A DNA stretch of 6,131 nt, taken from positions 1 to 6,131 of the forward strand of contig JAKSPV010000088.1 in the NCBI GenBank assembly GCA_024404475.1. Direction: 5' to 3'. The notes below the pieces were generated by a model, which saw only the letters and a list, made by a program, of their open reading frames with translations, did no database searches and was not told the DNA's origin. Below, piece after piece: positions 1 through 5,585 of the stretch. Within the stretch, counting starts at the first letter, position 1; every line of letters starts with the position of its first letter. The stretch comes from Clostridia bacterium. Its GTDB lineage: Bacteria; Bacillota; Clostridia; Oscillospirales; CAG-272. The translations under genes were made by a program, and so were the position numbers.

Positions 1-2010
1 AAGGCGATCCTCGGCATCCTCGCCGGCAACTCCATCATCGAGGGCGGCGAGATCATCTACGACGGGCAGGATCTGCTCAAAATTTCCGAGGACGATTTCC
101 ACCGCATCCGCGGCGATAAGATCGCCATGATCTTCCAGGATCCGATGTCGAGCCTCAACCCGATCGTCAAGATCGGCAAGCAGCTCACCGAGGCGATGAT
201 CCTCAAAGGTAAGGTTCGTCAGAAGGAAAGCCGCGCGAATTTCAACGGCTACCTTGAAAACCTGCGCAAGAAGATGATCGCCGCGATCGCGCCGGATGAC
301 GCCAAACGCGCGGAAGAGATCACGCAGAAATGCAAGAACTTCGATAAATTCGAGTACAAGCACCTCGAACTCGAGGGCGCGTATAACCTCGCCTACGAGT
401 CCGCCGGCGAAGCCGTCTCCGAAATCGAGAGCATGGTCTTCGAGATCAGCAAGAACGCGCTCCGCGACGGCGTGTACCGCGTCAACCGCGTCATTACGCT
501 GTCGAAACGTTCTGTCAGCACCTACGTTGTCTGGGCGAGAAAAGACGAGCTGCTCTCTCTGACCGATGCGCTCAAAAAGAAGATCTCCGCCGTCCGCAAG
601 AATAACTGCGAGGGCGTCATCGAGATTCTGAACGCGATCAAAGAGATTCTCGCCGAAGCCGTCGCCTTCACGCAGCCCAACTTCTTCTCGATGGGCTATT
701 ACCTCACGTTCTCCGGCGAAGCGCTGCCCGAGATGCCGACAGACGAACTCAACGCGTTCCTCCGCCAGTACCTCGACGAGCACTTCATGCTTGACTTCAT
801 CGCCGACGCGAAGCAGGGCATCATCTATTCCGCCGCCGATTCCTACGAGAAGAAGCAGATCGTTTTGGACGCGCTTGCCAAGTACCGTCCGGTGCTCGGC
901 GAGACCGAACTCGAGCGGAAGACCTGCGACGCTGCGCTGAAAGATCTTGACGAAAAGATCAAGGCGTCGATCGACGTCCTCGACATCACGAAGGACAGTA
1001 TCGCGTATACCTTCATCATGGCGATGAAGACCGACGTTGATAAGTACTTCGACGCGATCGTCAAGAACAAGAAAGAAAAGAAACGCTTCGAAAAGCAGAG
1101 CGCCAAGTACGCGAAGCTCGAAGCGAAGGGCAAGGCCCCCGACTGGAAGGTCGTTCCCGCGTCCTACCTCGATCTCGAGGCGATCCGCGCCGATCTGCTT
1201 TCCCATATCGACCGTATGGCTGCCCATTACGAGCAGCTGATTGCCGCCCGTGACGAGCGCGACTACGACGCCGAGACCGTCGCTGTCATCGACTACCTGA
1301 AAGCCAACGCCTCCGGCGTCGTCAAGAAGGTCACGAAGGACGTGGCGAAGGAAAGAGCCATCAAACTGATGGAGGAAGTCGGTATCCCCGAACCGAGAAA
1401 GAGATACAACCAGTATCCGTTCGAGTTCTCCGGCGGTATGCGTCAGCGTATCGTCATCGGTATCGCGCTTGCGGCCGACCCGGACATCCTGATCTGTGAC
1501 GAGCCGACCACCGCGCTCGACGTTACGATCCAGTCCCAGATCCTCGAACTGATCAACAAGCTGAAGAAAGAGAGAAACCTCTCGATCATCTTCATCACGC
1601 ACGACCTCGGTGTCGTCGCCAACATGGCTGACCGCATCGCCGTCATGTATGCCGGCAAGATCGTCGAGTACGGCACGTCGGAGGATATCTTCTACCGCTC
1701 CGCGCATCCGTACACCTGGGCGCTGCTTTCCTCGATGCCTGACCTCGATACCAACGAGCGTCTGGAATCCATTCCCGGCACGCCTCCGAACATGATCTAC
1801 CCGCCGGTCGGCGACGCATTCGCGGAGCGCAATAAGTATGCGCTGCAGATCGACTTCGAGCAGCAGCCGCCGATGTTCAAGGTCACCGACACGCACTACG
1901 CCGCGACGTGGCTCCTGCATCCCGACGCACCGAAGGTCGAAATGCCGAAGATCATCCGCGACAGAATTGACAGAATGATGGCGAAGGGAGGAGCCGACAA
2001 TGGACAATAA
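1..2010 (+). CDS. oppD: Oligopeptide ABC importer ATPase, OppD/DppD type, 5'-truncated by window edge, with a giant internal insertion
   Basis: This is one of the two cytoplasmic ATPases that power an Opp/Dpp-type peptide importer. The frame is open from base 1, so the start codon and Walker A lie to the left; residues here count from base 1. Visible motifs are the Q-loop (MIFQDP, Q46), signature FSGGMRQR (476-483), Walker B ILICDE (496-501) with catalytic E501, D-loop ALD (505-507) and H-loop H534. The C-terminus has the peptide-importer HPYTWALL and IPGTPP segments and a THYAATWLLHPDAP stretch typical of Gram-positive OppD. The two cysteines of the enterobacterial GCxFxxRC segment are D and N here (GDAFAERN). 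Between the Q-loop and the signature lie about 365 extra residues, so the full protein should be near 715 residues instead of about 330-350. The frame and catalytic residues are intact, so it looks functional. OppD versus DppD cannot be decided without the binding protein. Confidence 0.95.
   Translation, partial: KAILGILAGNSIIEGGEIIYDGQDLLKISEDDFHRIRGDKIAMIFQDPMSSLNPIVKIGKQLTEAMILKGKVRQKESRANFNGYLENLRKKMIAAIAPDDAKRAEEITQKCKNFDKFEYKHLELEGAYNLAYESAGEAVSEIESMVFEISKNALRDGVYRVNRVITLSKRSVSTYVVWARKDELLSLTDALKKKISAVRKNNCEGVIEILNAIKEILAEAVAFTQPNFFSMGYYLTFSGEALPEMPTDELNAFLRQYLDEHFMLDFIADAKQGIIYSAADSYEKKQIVLDALAKYRPVLGETELERKTCDAALKDLDEKIKASIDVLDITKDSIAYTFIMAMKTDVDKYFDAIVKNKKEKKRFEKQSAKYAKLEAKGKAPDWKVVPASYLDLEAIRADLLSHIDRMAAHYEQLIAARDERDYDAETVAVIDYLKANASGVVKKVTKDVAKERAIKLMEEVGIPEPRKRYNQYPFEFSGGMRQRIVIGIALAADPDILICDEPTTALDVTIQSQILELINKLKKERNLSIIFITHDLGVVANMADRIAVMYAGKIVEYGTSEDIFYRSAHPYTWALLSSMPDLDTNERLESIPGTPPNMIYPPVGDAFAERNKYALQIDFEQQPPMFKVTDTHYAATWLLHPDAPKVEMPKIIRDRIDRMMAKGGADNGQ
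229..1326 (+). other. About 365-residue helical insertion inside the OppD-like ATPase
   Basis: In ordinary OppD the stretch after QLTEAM runs through some ten residues straight into the ERAIELLEEVGIP-like helix before the signature. Here the first part ends near GKVRQKES (nt 211-234) and the family match resumes at KKVTKDVAKERAIKLMEEVG (from about nt 1324). The intervening sequence is rich in K, E, D and A, has no membrane segment, and looks mostly alpha-helical. One aromatic patch (FFSMGYYLTF, nt 685-714) breaks the charged pattern. I recognise no known domain. Both flanks carry a K-V-x-[QK]-[KD] pattern, so the exact junction is uncertain by about 10 residues. Codon style matches the host gene, which suggests an old insertion rather than a recent one. 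Confidence 0.8.
1985..1993 (+). promoter_or_regulatory. Ribosome binding site for oppF inside the oppD 3' end
   Basis: An AGGGAGGAG run lies six bases before the ATG at 2000, inside the last codons of oppD. It fixes the oppF start and implies coupled translation, because the oppD stop (2008-2010) lies 11 bases into oppF. Confidence 0.8.
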
Positions 2011-3238
2011 CCGTGAAGTACTCCTCCGTGTGGAGCATCTGTGCCAGTATTTCAAATCCGGCACGTACGAGAACAAGGCCGTCGATGACGTCTCCTTCGA
2101 TATCAAAAAAGGCGAGGTGTTCGGCCTCGTCGGCGAGTCCGGCTGCGGCAAGACCACGACCGGCCGCTCGATCATCAAGCTGTATAACGTGACCTCCGGT
2201 GACGTGTATTTCAAGGGCATCCGCATCGGTGCGGGCATCCGTTCCTGCACGGACGCGATCGAAGCGGCGAGAAAAGAATACGACGAGGCCGTGAAGGCGA
2301 TGAAAGCCGCCGGCACCGCCGACGCCGCGAAGATCAGCGAACTGCGCGAAAAGCGCGACGCGACGATCAAGGCGCAGCGCGCCGAGATCGCGGCGAAGAA
2401 GAAAGACCAGAAGGACTGCGACAAGGAATACATCGAGCGCGAAGTTGCGGCACTCAACGCGGAGTATAAACCGAAGATCGCCGCCGCCACCGGCGACGAG
2501 AAAGCCGCTCTCAAAGCGGAGTATAAGGAAAAGCTCCGCAAAACGAAGAAAACGCGTCTTGTTACGCAGATCCAGATGATCTTCCAGGATCCGATCGCGT
2601 CGCTTGACCCGCGTATGACCGTCCGTGAGATCATTTCCGAGGGCCTCGTCATTCAGGGCGAACGCAACAAGAAGGTCATCGACGAGAAGGTCTACGAGAT
2701 GCTCGAAATGGTCGGCCTCGTTCGCGAGCACGCTTCCCGCTATCCGCACGAGTTCTCCGGCGGCCAGCGCCAGCGTATCGGCATCGCCCGTTCGATCATC
2801 ATGCGTCCGGAACTCATCATCGCCGACGAGCCCGTTTCCGCGCTGGACGTTTCGATCCAGGCGCAGGTCATCAACCTGATGAACGAACTCCGCGACAAGC
2901 TCGGTCTGACGATCCTCTTTATCGCGCACGACCTTTCCGTTGTCAAGTACTTCTCCGACCGTATCGGCGTTATGTACTTCGGCAAGATGGTCGAGCTGGC
3001 GTCCTCCGACGAACTCTTCGCGCACCCGCTCCACCCGTACACGAAATCGCTTCTGTCTGCGATCCCGCTGCCCGACCCGAACTCCGAAAAGACGCGCGTC
3101 CGTATCGTCTACAACGCGCTCGCAGAGCACGATTACTCGGTCAATAAGCCGACGATGCGTGAAGTGTCTCCCGGACACTTCGTGTACTGCAACGACGAGG
3201 AAGAAGCCAAGTACAAGGCGATCCTTGCCGGTGAATAA
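2000..3238 (+). CDS. oppF: Oligopeptide ABC importer ATPase, OppF/DppF type, with a coiled-coil-like insertion
   Basis: This is the second ATPase of the peptide importer, expected to pair with the OppD-like protein on the cytoplasmic face of the permeases. It has Walker A GESGCGKT (residues 45-52), Q-loop MIFQDP (Q196), signature FSGGQRQR (252-259), Walker B LIIADE (272-277) with catalytic E277, D-loop ALD (281-283) and H-loop H310. The C-terminal HPLHPYTKSLLSAIPLPDP is the peptide-importer oligo_HPY region, followed by a SPGHFVYCNDEEEAKYK tail as in Gram-positive OppF. All catalytic residues are present. At 412 residues it is about 100 longer than usual, because of an insertion just before the Q-loop (about residues 81-178). 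The start at 2000 is set by the strong ribosome site and the family-like N-terminus. OppF is favoured over DppF only by general resemblance. Confidence 0.95.
   Translation: MDNNREVLLRVEHLCQYFKSGTYENKAVDDVSFDIKKGEVFGLVGESGCGKTTTGRSIIKLYNVTSGDVYFKGIRIGAGIRSCTDAIEAARKEYDEAVKAMKAAGTADAAKISELREKRDATIKAQRAEIAAKKKDQKDCDKEYIEREVAALNAEYKPKIAAATGDEKAALKAEYKEKLRKTKKTRLVTQIQMIFQDPIASLDPRMTVREIISEGLVIQGERNKKVIDEKVYEMLEMVGLVREHASRYPHEFSGGQRQRIGIARSIIMRPELIIADEPVSALDVSIQAQVINLMNELRDKLGLTILFIAHDLSVVKYFSDRIGVMYFGKMVELASSDELFAHPLHPYTKSLLSAIPLPDPNSEKTRVRIVYNALAEHDYSVNKPTMREVSPGHFVYCNDEEEAKYKAILAGE
2240..2545 (+). other. About 100-residue charged helical insertion inside the OppF-like ATPase
   Basis: From the YFKG strand to the QMIFQDP motif an ordinary OppF has roughly 25 residues; here there are about 120. 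The extra part (about residues 81-178) is almost entirely K, E, A, D, R and Q with regularly spaced hydrophobics. There is one helix-breaking stretch near AAGTADAAK and another near AAATGDEKAA. That pattern suggests two or three long helices forming a coiled-coil hairpin. I recognise no named domain. It enters the ATPase before the Q-loop, whereas the OppD insertion enters after it. Confidence 0.8.
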
Positions 3239-3244
3239 GCTCTT

Positions 3245-3676
3245 ATGGAAAACGAAAAACGCAAAAAGATCATCCGCACCCTCCTGAAGTACGGGATCGC
3301 GACGCTCATCGCGGCGGGACTCGGGTATCTCTTCCTGACAAAGGAAGGTTACGCCTCGTCGCTGCCTCCGGTCGATCGGTACCACATTCTCTGCGACGCG
3401 TTCATGGTGCCGGGGCTCCTCCTCATCATGTTCGGCTTGCTCGTCTTTGTGGCCAATACCGGCTTCTTCGATATCTTCGCCTTTTCGGTGAAGAAGGTCG
3501 TGCGGCTGATGTTCCCGGCGCTCGAGTACTCGAAAGAGAAATTCCACGAGTACAGAGAGCGCAAGAACGAGGAGGGCAGAGTCCGCGGATACGGATTCCT
3601 GTTCATCGTCGGCGGCGTCTTCACGCTGATCGGGGCGGTGTTCCTTGTCCTGTTTTACCGGTATTACGGTGTTTGA
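3245..3676 (+). CDS. Small three-helix membrane protein, DUF3899-like
   Basis: This 143-residue protein has three predicted membrane segments at about residues 13-31, 52-71 and 116-137. A positively charged N-terminus (KRKK) and a charged loop (about 83-114, with KEKFHEYRERKNEE) suggest cytoplasmic sides. The DAFMVPG and NTGFFDIF blocks resemble the DUF3899 family as I remember it; its function is unknown to me. It follows oppF with only six bases between stop and start and precedes the operon terminator, so it is very probably co-transcribed and may be an accessory of the peptide importer (inference). The ribosome site is weak: GGTGA at 3230-3234 with ten bases of spacing, so translation may depend on ribosomes ending oppF. 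It lies in the same frame as oppF, separated by TAA and two codons. Confidence 0.85.
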   Translation: MENEKRKKIIRTLLKYGIATLIAAGLGYLFLTKEGYASSLPPVDRYHILCDAFMVPGLLLIMFGLLVFVANTGFFDIFAFSVKKVVRLMFPALEYSKEKFHEYRERKNEEGRVRGYGFLFIVGGVFTLIGAVFLVLFYRYYGV

Positions 3677-3681
3677 TATGA

Positions 3682-3709
3682 AAAAAGCCGCTCGGAAGAG
3701 CGGCTTTTT
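3682..3709 (+). terminator. Intrinsic terminator of the opp operon
   Basis: A perfect 7-bp stem, GCCGCTC (3687-3693) with GAGCGGC (3698-3704), closes a GGAA (GNRA-type) loop. It is flanked by an A-run and followed by TTTTTCTT. It begins about ten bases after the DUF3899-like stop. Confidence 0.92.
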
Positions 3710-3710
3710 C

Positions 3711-3740
3711 TTGCCATGCGGCGGGGAAGTGTGCTATACT
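3711..3740 (+). promoter_or_regulatory. Sigma-A-type promoter with extended -10 for the phosphopantetheinyl transferase unit
   Basis: The -35 TTGCCA (3711-3716) matches 5 of 6 consensus bases. An 18-base spacer ends in TGC before the -10 TATACT (3735-3740), giving an extended -10 (TGnTATAAT-like). Transcription would start near 3747, leaving a leader of only about 18 bases. The -35 sits directly behind the T-run of the opp terminator. I see no operator repeat around it. Confidence 0.75.
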
Positions 3741-3752
3741 GTAAAAAAAGAG

Positions 3753-3758
3753 GGAGGT
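3753..3758 (+). promoter_or_regulatory. Ribosome binding site deciding the transferase start
   Basis: GGAGGT sits six bases before the ATG at 3765. It favours this start over the in-frame ATG at 3645, which would require reading through the terminator hairpin and lies upstream of the promoter. Confidence 0.85.
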
Positions 3759-3764
3759 GCGGCG

Positions 3765-4442
3765 ATGAAGACCGTATTCTATACTGCCGACGTCAGCGTG
3801 CTCGCGGACGAGCGGCTGTTTTTCGCGGCGTATCGCGCCGTTCCGCCCGAGCGGCAGGCAAAGGCCGACCGGCTGCGCCTGCCGGAAGATAAACGGCTGT
3901 CGCTCGGCGCCGCGCTTCTGCTGCGCCACTCGCTGTCGGAGGCGGGGATTACCGGCGAGCCGCGCTTCGCCGTGCGCGGCGAGGGCAAACCGTGCCTCGA
4001 CGGGGAAGCAGGTGTCTTTTTCAATCTTTCCCACTCGGGAACGGTCGCCGCGTGCGCGGTGTCGCCGTACGAGATCGGCTGCGACGTCGAAAAAATCGGC
4101 GGCGGCGGGCTCCCGCTCGCCCGGCGCTTCTTTCACCCGGCGGAGGTCGAACGGCTCGCCGCGGCGGCGCCGGAGGAGCAGCAGCTTCTTTTCTGCCGCC
4201 TCTGGACGCTCAAAGAAAGCTTCGTCAAGGCGACGGCGGAGGGCCTGCGCCTGCCGCTCTCTTCGTTTGAGATCCGCTTTTCAGAGAACGGCGTTCTGCC
4301 CGTTTCGCGGGACGGTCACGACTATTTCTTCCGCGAGCTGACGGACGTTCCCGGCTGCTGCGCCGCGCTCTGCACGCGCGACGGCGACGCCGGGGCGGAG
4401 CACCGCGGGGTCGATCTTGCGGCACTTCCCGAGATGCGATGA
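3765..4442 (+). CDS. 4'-phosphopantetheinyl transferase, Sfp/AcpT superfamily
   Basis: The enzyme moves the 4'-phosphopantetheine arm of coenzyme A onto a serine of carrier proteins, turning apo-ACP/PCP into the holo form in the cytoplasm. The 225-residue length is normal for the two-lobed Sfp-type class and too long for single-lobe AcpS. Signature blocks appear in order: GKP (residues 74-76), FNLSHSG (86-92), GCDVEKI (105-111) with metal ligands D107 and E109, and WTLKESFVKA (147-156) with E151 and K155. No polyketide, peptide or fatty-acid synthase gene is visible, so the substrate carrier is unknown; fatty-acid ACP or a remote cluster are both possible. The stop overlaps or closely precedes the next gene, implying an operon. 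This gene is very GC-rich (43 of 60 bases in the line from 4081). The last 20 or so residues after the CTRDGD segment are not recognisably conserved. Confidence 0.94.
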   Translation: MKTVFYTADVSVLADERLFFAAYRAVPPERQAKADRLRLPEDKRLSLGAALLLRHSLSEAGITGEPRFAVRGEGKPCLDGEAGVFFNLSHSGTVAACAVSPYEIGCDVEKIGGGGLPLARRFFHPAEVERLAAAAPEEQQLLFCRLWTLKESFVKATAEGLRLPLSSFEIRFSENGVLPVSRDGHDYFFRELTDVPGCCAALCTRDGDAGAEHRGVDLAALPEMR

Positions 4443-4446
4443 GGTG
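4442..4446 (+). promoter_or_regulatory. Ribosome binding site favouring the 4451 start of the lipoprotein gene
   Basis: AGGTG, within GAGGTG from 4441, lies four bases before the ATG at 4451. The earlier in-frame ATG at 4439 has no comparable site ahead of it. The site straddles the stop codon of the upstream gene, which suggests translational coupling. Confidence 0.6.
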
Positions 4447-4450
4447 CCCT

Positions 4451-5437
4451 ATGCGTACGATCCGATTGACAGCGGCGATCCTCGCCGCCCTCTTGCTCGT
4501 TTCCTGCACGCCCGCCGCAGGGGATGATCCCGTCCCGCTCGATACGGTGTCACCCGCCGAAACAGGTGCCGCGGTTGATACGGACGACACGGAGCCACCG
4601 GAGACGCCGCCCGAAACGACAGAGCCGGTGACGCTTTCGCCCGAGCCCGTGGAGCCGCCCGAACTGCCGGAGGTCTTGACGACGAACATCACGGGGGCTG
4701 ACGCCGCCGCGATCCTTGCCCACATTGCTGAGGCTGTGTCCGCCGAGACGAGTGCGGCGGTCTATTTTACGGACGTTTCCGGCCGGTTTTATTTCGGTAT
4801 CGGCGAGGAGAAAAAGTATCACTCCGCGAGCACGATCAAGGCGCCGTACTGCCTCTGGCTCACCGAGAGCGGGCAGAACATGGCGCGGGAGGTCGTCTTC
4901 TCAAAATCGACGCGGACGAGCTCGTCCAGCGCCATGACAAAGGAGCACGTCGGGGAGACGTTCACGGTCGCGGAGCTCGTCGGCTACACGCTCCGCTATT
5001 CGGACAACCAGGCGTATGAACTGCTCTGGAAGACGTTCGGCAGCGAGGATTATGACTGCTGGGTGAAAGAGCGCGGCTGGCCGTCGCTGCGGCTCGGTAC
5101 GGGGGACGAATGGGCGTCGCTGACGGCAAAGGATCTCTCGCTTGCGATGGTGCATCTCTGGAAGGTCAGCGGTGCGGACGGCGTTTTGACGGAGCACCTG
5201 CTCCACACGTCGTTCACGGGACAGATCCCGCGCGGAACGCATTACCCGGCGGCGCATAAATACGGCTACAACGGCGGGACGGCGGGCTATCACGACACGG
5301 CGATCGTCCTCTATCCCGGGGAGCCGTATGTGCTGACGATCCTCTCGCGTATTGACGGCGGGGCGCCCGGCGCGAACGACCTTTTCCGCACGGTGGCGTC
5401 GCTCTCGGACGAGCTGATCGCGGTGCTGTATCCATAA
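4451..5437 (+). CDS. Lipoprotein serine hydrolase with class A beta-lactamase/D,D-peptidase fold
   Basis: This is a predicted membrane-anchored, extracytoplasmic serine hydrolase of 328 residues. The N-terminus is a lipoprotein signal: MRTIR, a hydrophobic core, then lipobox LVSC with the lipidated Cys at 19. A Pro/Glu/Thr/Asp-rich linker (about 20-75) probably spans the cell wall. The catalytic domain shows SxxK (S127-T-I-K130), the SDN motif (S184-D-N186) and a KTG-box equivalent K270-Y-G followed by YNGG. Between SDN and KYG I cannot find the ExxLN of the class A omega loop, and the region (ERGWPSLRLGTGDEW) is short. That points to a PBP-like D,D-peptidase or other cell-wall hydrolase rather than a true beta-lactamase (inference). 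Start 4451 is chosen by its ribosome site; 4439 would add MRCP and overlap the upstream stop as ATGA. It is the last gene of its unit. Confidence 0.88.
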   Translation: MRTIRLTAAILAALLLVSCTPAAGDDPVPLDTVSPAETGAAVDTDDTEPPETPPETTEPVTLSPEPVEPPELPEVLTTNITGADAAAILAHIAEAVSAETSAAVYFTDVSGRFYFGIGEEKKYHSASTIKAPYCLWLTESGQNMAREVVFSKSTRTSSSSAMTKEHVGETFTVAELVGYTLRYSDNQAYELLWKTFGSEDYDCWVKERGWPSLRLGTGDEWASLTAKDLSLAMVHLWKVSGADGVLTEHLLHTSFTGQIPRGTHYPAAHKYGYNGGTAGYHDTAIVLYPGEPYVLTILSRIDGGAPGANDLFRTVASLSDELIAVLYP

Positions 5438-5444
5438 ATAGAAG

Positions 5445-5476
5445 AACGCCCGCCGGGGTACCGGCGGGCGTTTTTT
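5445..5476 (+). terminator. Strong GC-rich intrinsic terminator, possibly bidirectional
   Basis: A perfect 12-bp stem, AACGCCCGCCGG (5445-5456) with CCGGCGGGCGTT (5461-5472), closes a GGTA loop and runs into TTTTTT. It starts seven bases after the lipoprotein stop. On the minus strand the stem is followed by TTCTATTT, so it could also stop transcripts arriving from the converging acetyltransferase gene. Confidence 0.93.
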
Positions 5477-5585
5477 ATAGAGTTGAGCGGGGAGGGGGAT
5501 ACGCGCTTTTCTGAAGAAAAACTGCACAAAAGACTTTGGATAAAAGTCATCCATTGTCCGCGAAACGTTCCCGGCCAAGCGGGAT
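5477..5585. other. Convergent intergenic spacer of about 109 bases
   Basis: This lies between the plus-strand terminator and the stop of the minus-strand acetyltransferase. It holds a G-rich run that looks like a ribosome site (GGGGAGGGGG, about 5488-5498) but has no ATG placed to use it. I see no gene or RNA here beyond a weak hairpin at 5528-5548. Confidence 0.5.
5528..5548 (-). terminator. Weak candidate terminator for the acetyltransferase transcript
   Basis: Read on the minus strand, GACTTT (5548-5543) pairs with AAAGTC (5537-5532) around TATCC, followed by TTTT. The stem is only 6 bp and AT-rich, with a short T-run. The GC-rich stem at 5445-5472 may be the real stop for this strand. 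Confidence 0.3.

Noticed and set aside
229..1326. The OppD insertion as an intein.
   Set aside because: There is no Cys/Ser/Thr at the start with an HN-Cys/Ser/Thr end and no homing endonuclease motif; the junctions look like ordinary loop residues.
229..1326. The OppD insertion as a mobile element or assembly join.
   Set aside because: No inverted repeats or target duplication at DNA level, the frame stays open throughout, and codon style matches the flanking ATPase sequence.
1952..3547. A 531-codon open frame on the minus strand opposite oppF.
   Set aside because: It lies wholly antisense to a certain ABC ATPase. Its protein is a D/R/V/L/H-rich mirror of the sense codons, without any family motif. 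GC-rich third positions readily leave such frames open.
3645..3764. A 40-residue N-terminal extension of the phosphopantetheinyl transferase from the ATG at 3645.
   Set aside because: It would begin inside the preceding gene, pass through the terminator hairpin and lie upstream of the promoter; the ribosome site supports 3765.
5507..5520. A small hairpin TTTTC-TGAA-GAAAA in the convergent spacer.
   Set aside because: Only 5 AT-rich pairs; expected by chance and not placed like a terminator.
4901..5578. A 225-codon minus-strand open frame opposite the lipoprotein gene.
   Set aside because: It runs through the strong terminator stem, is antisense to a gene with catalytic motifs, and is Arg/Pro-rich without domain features.
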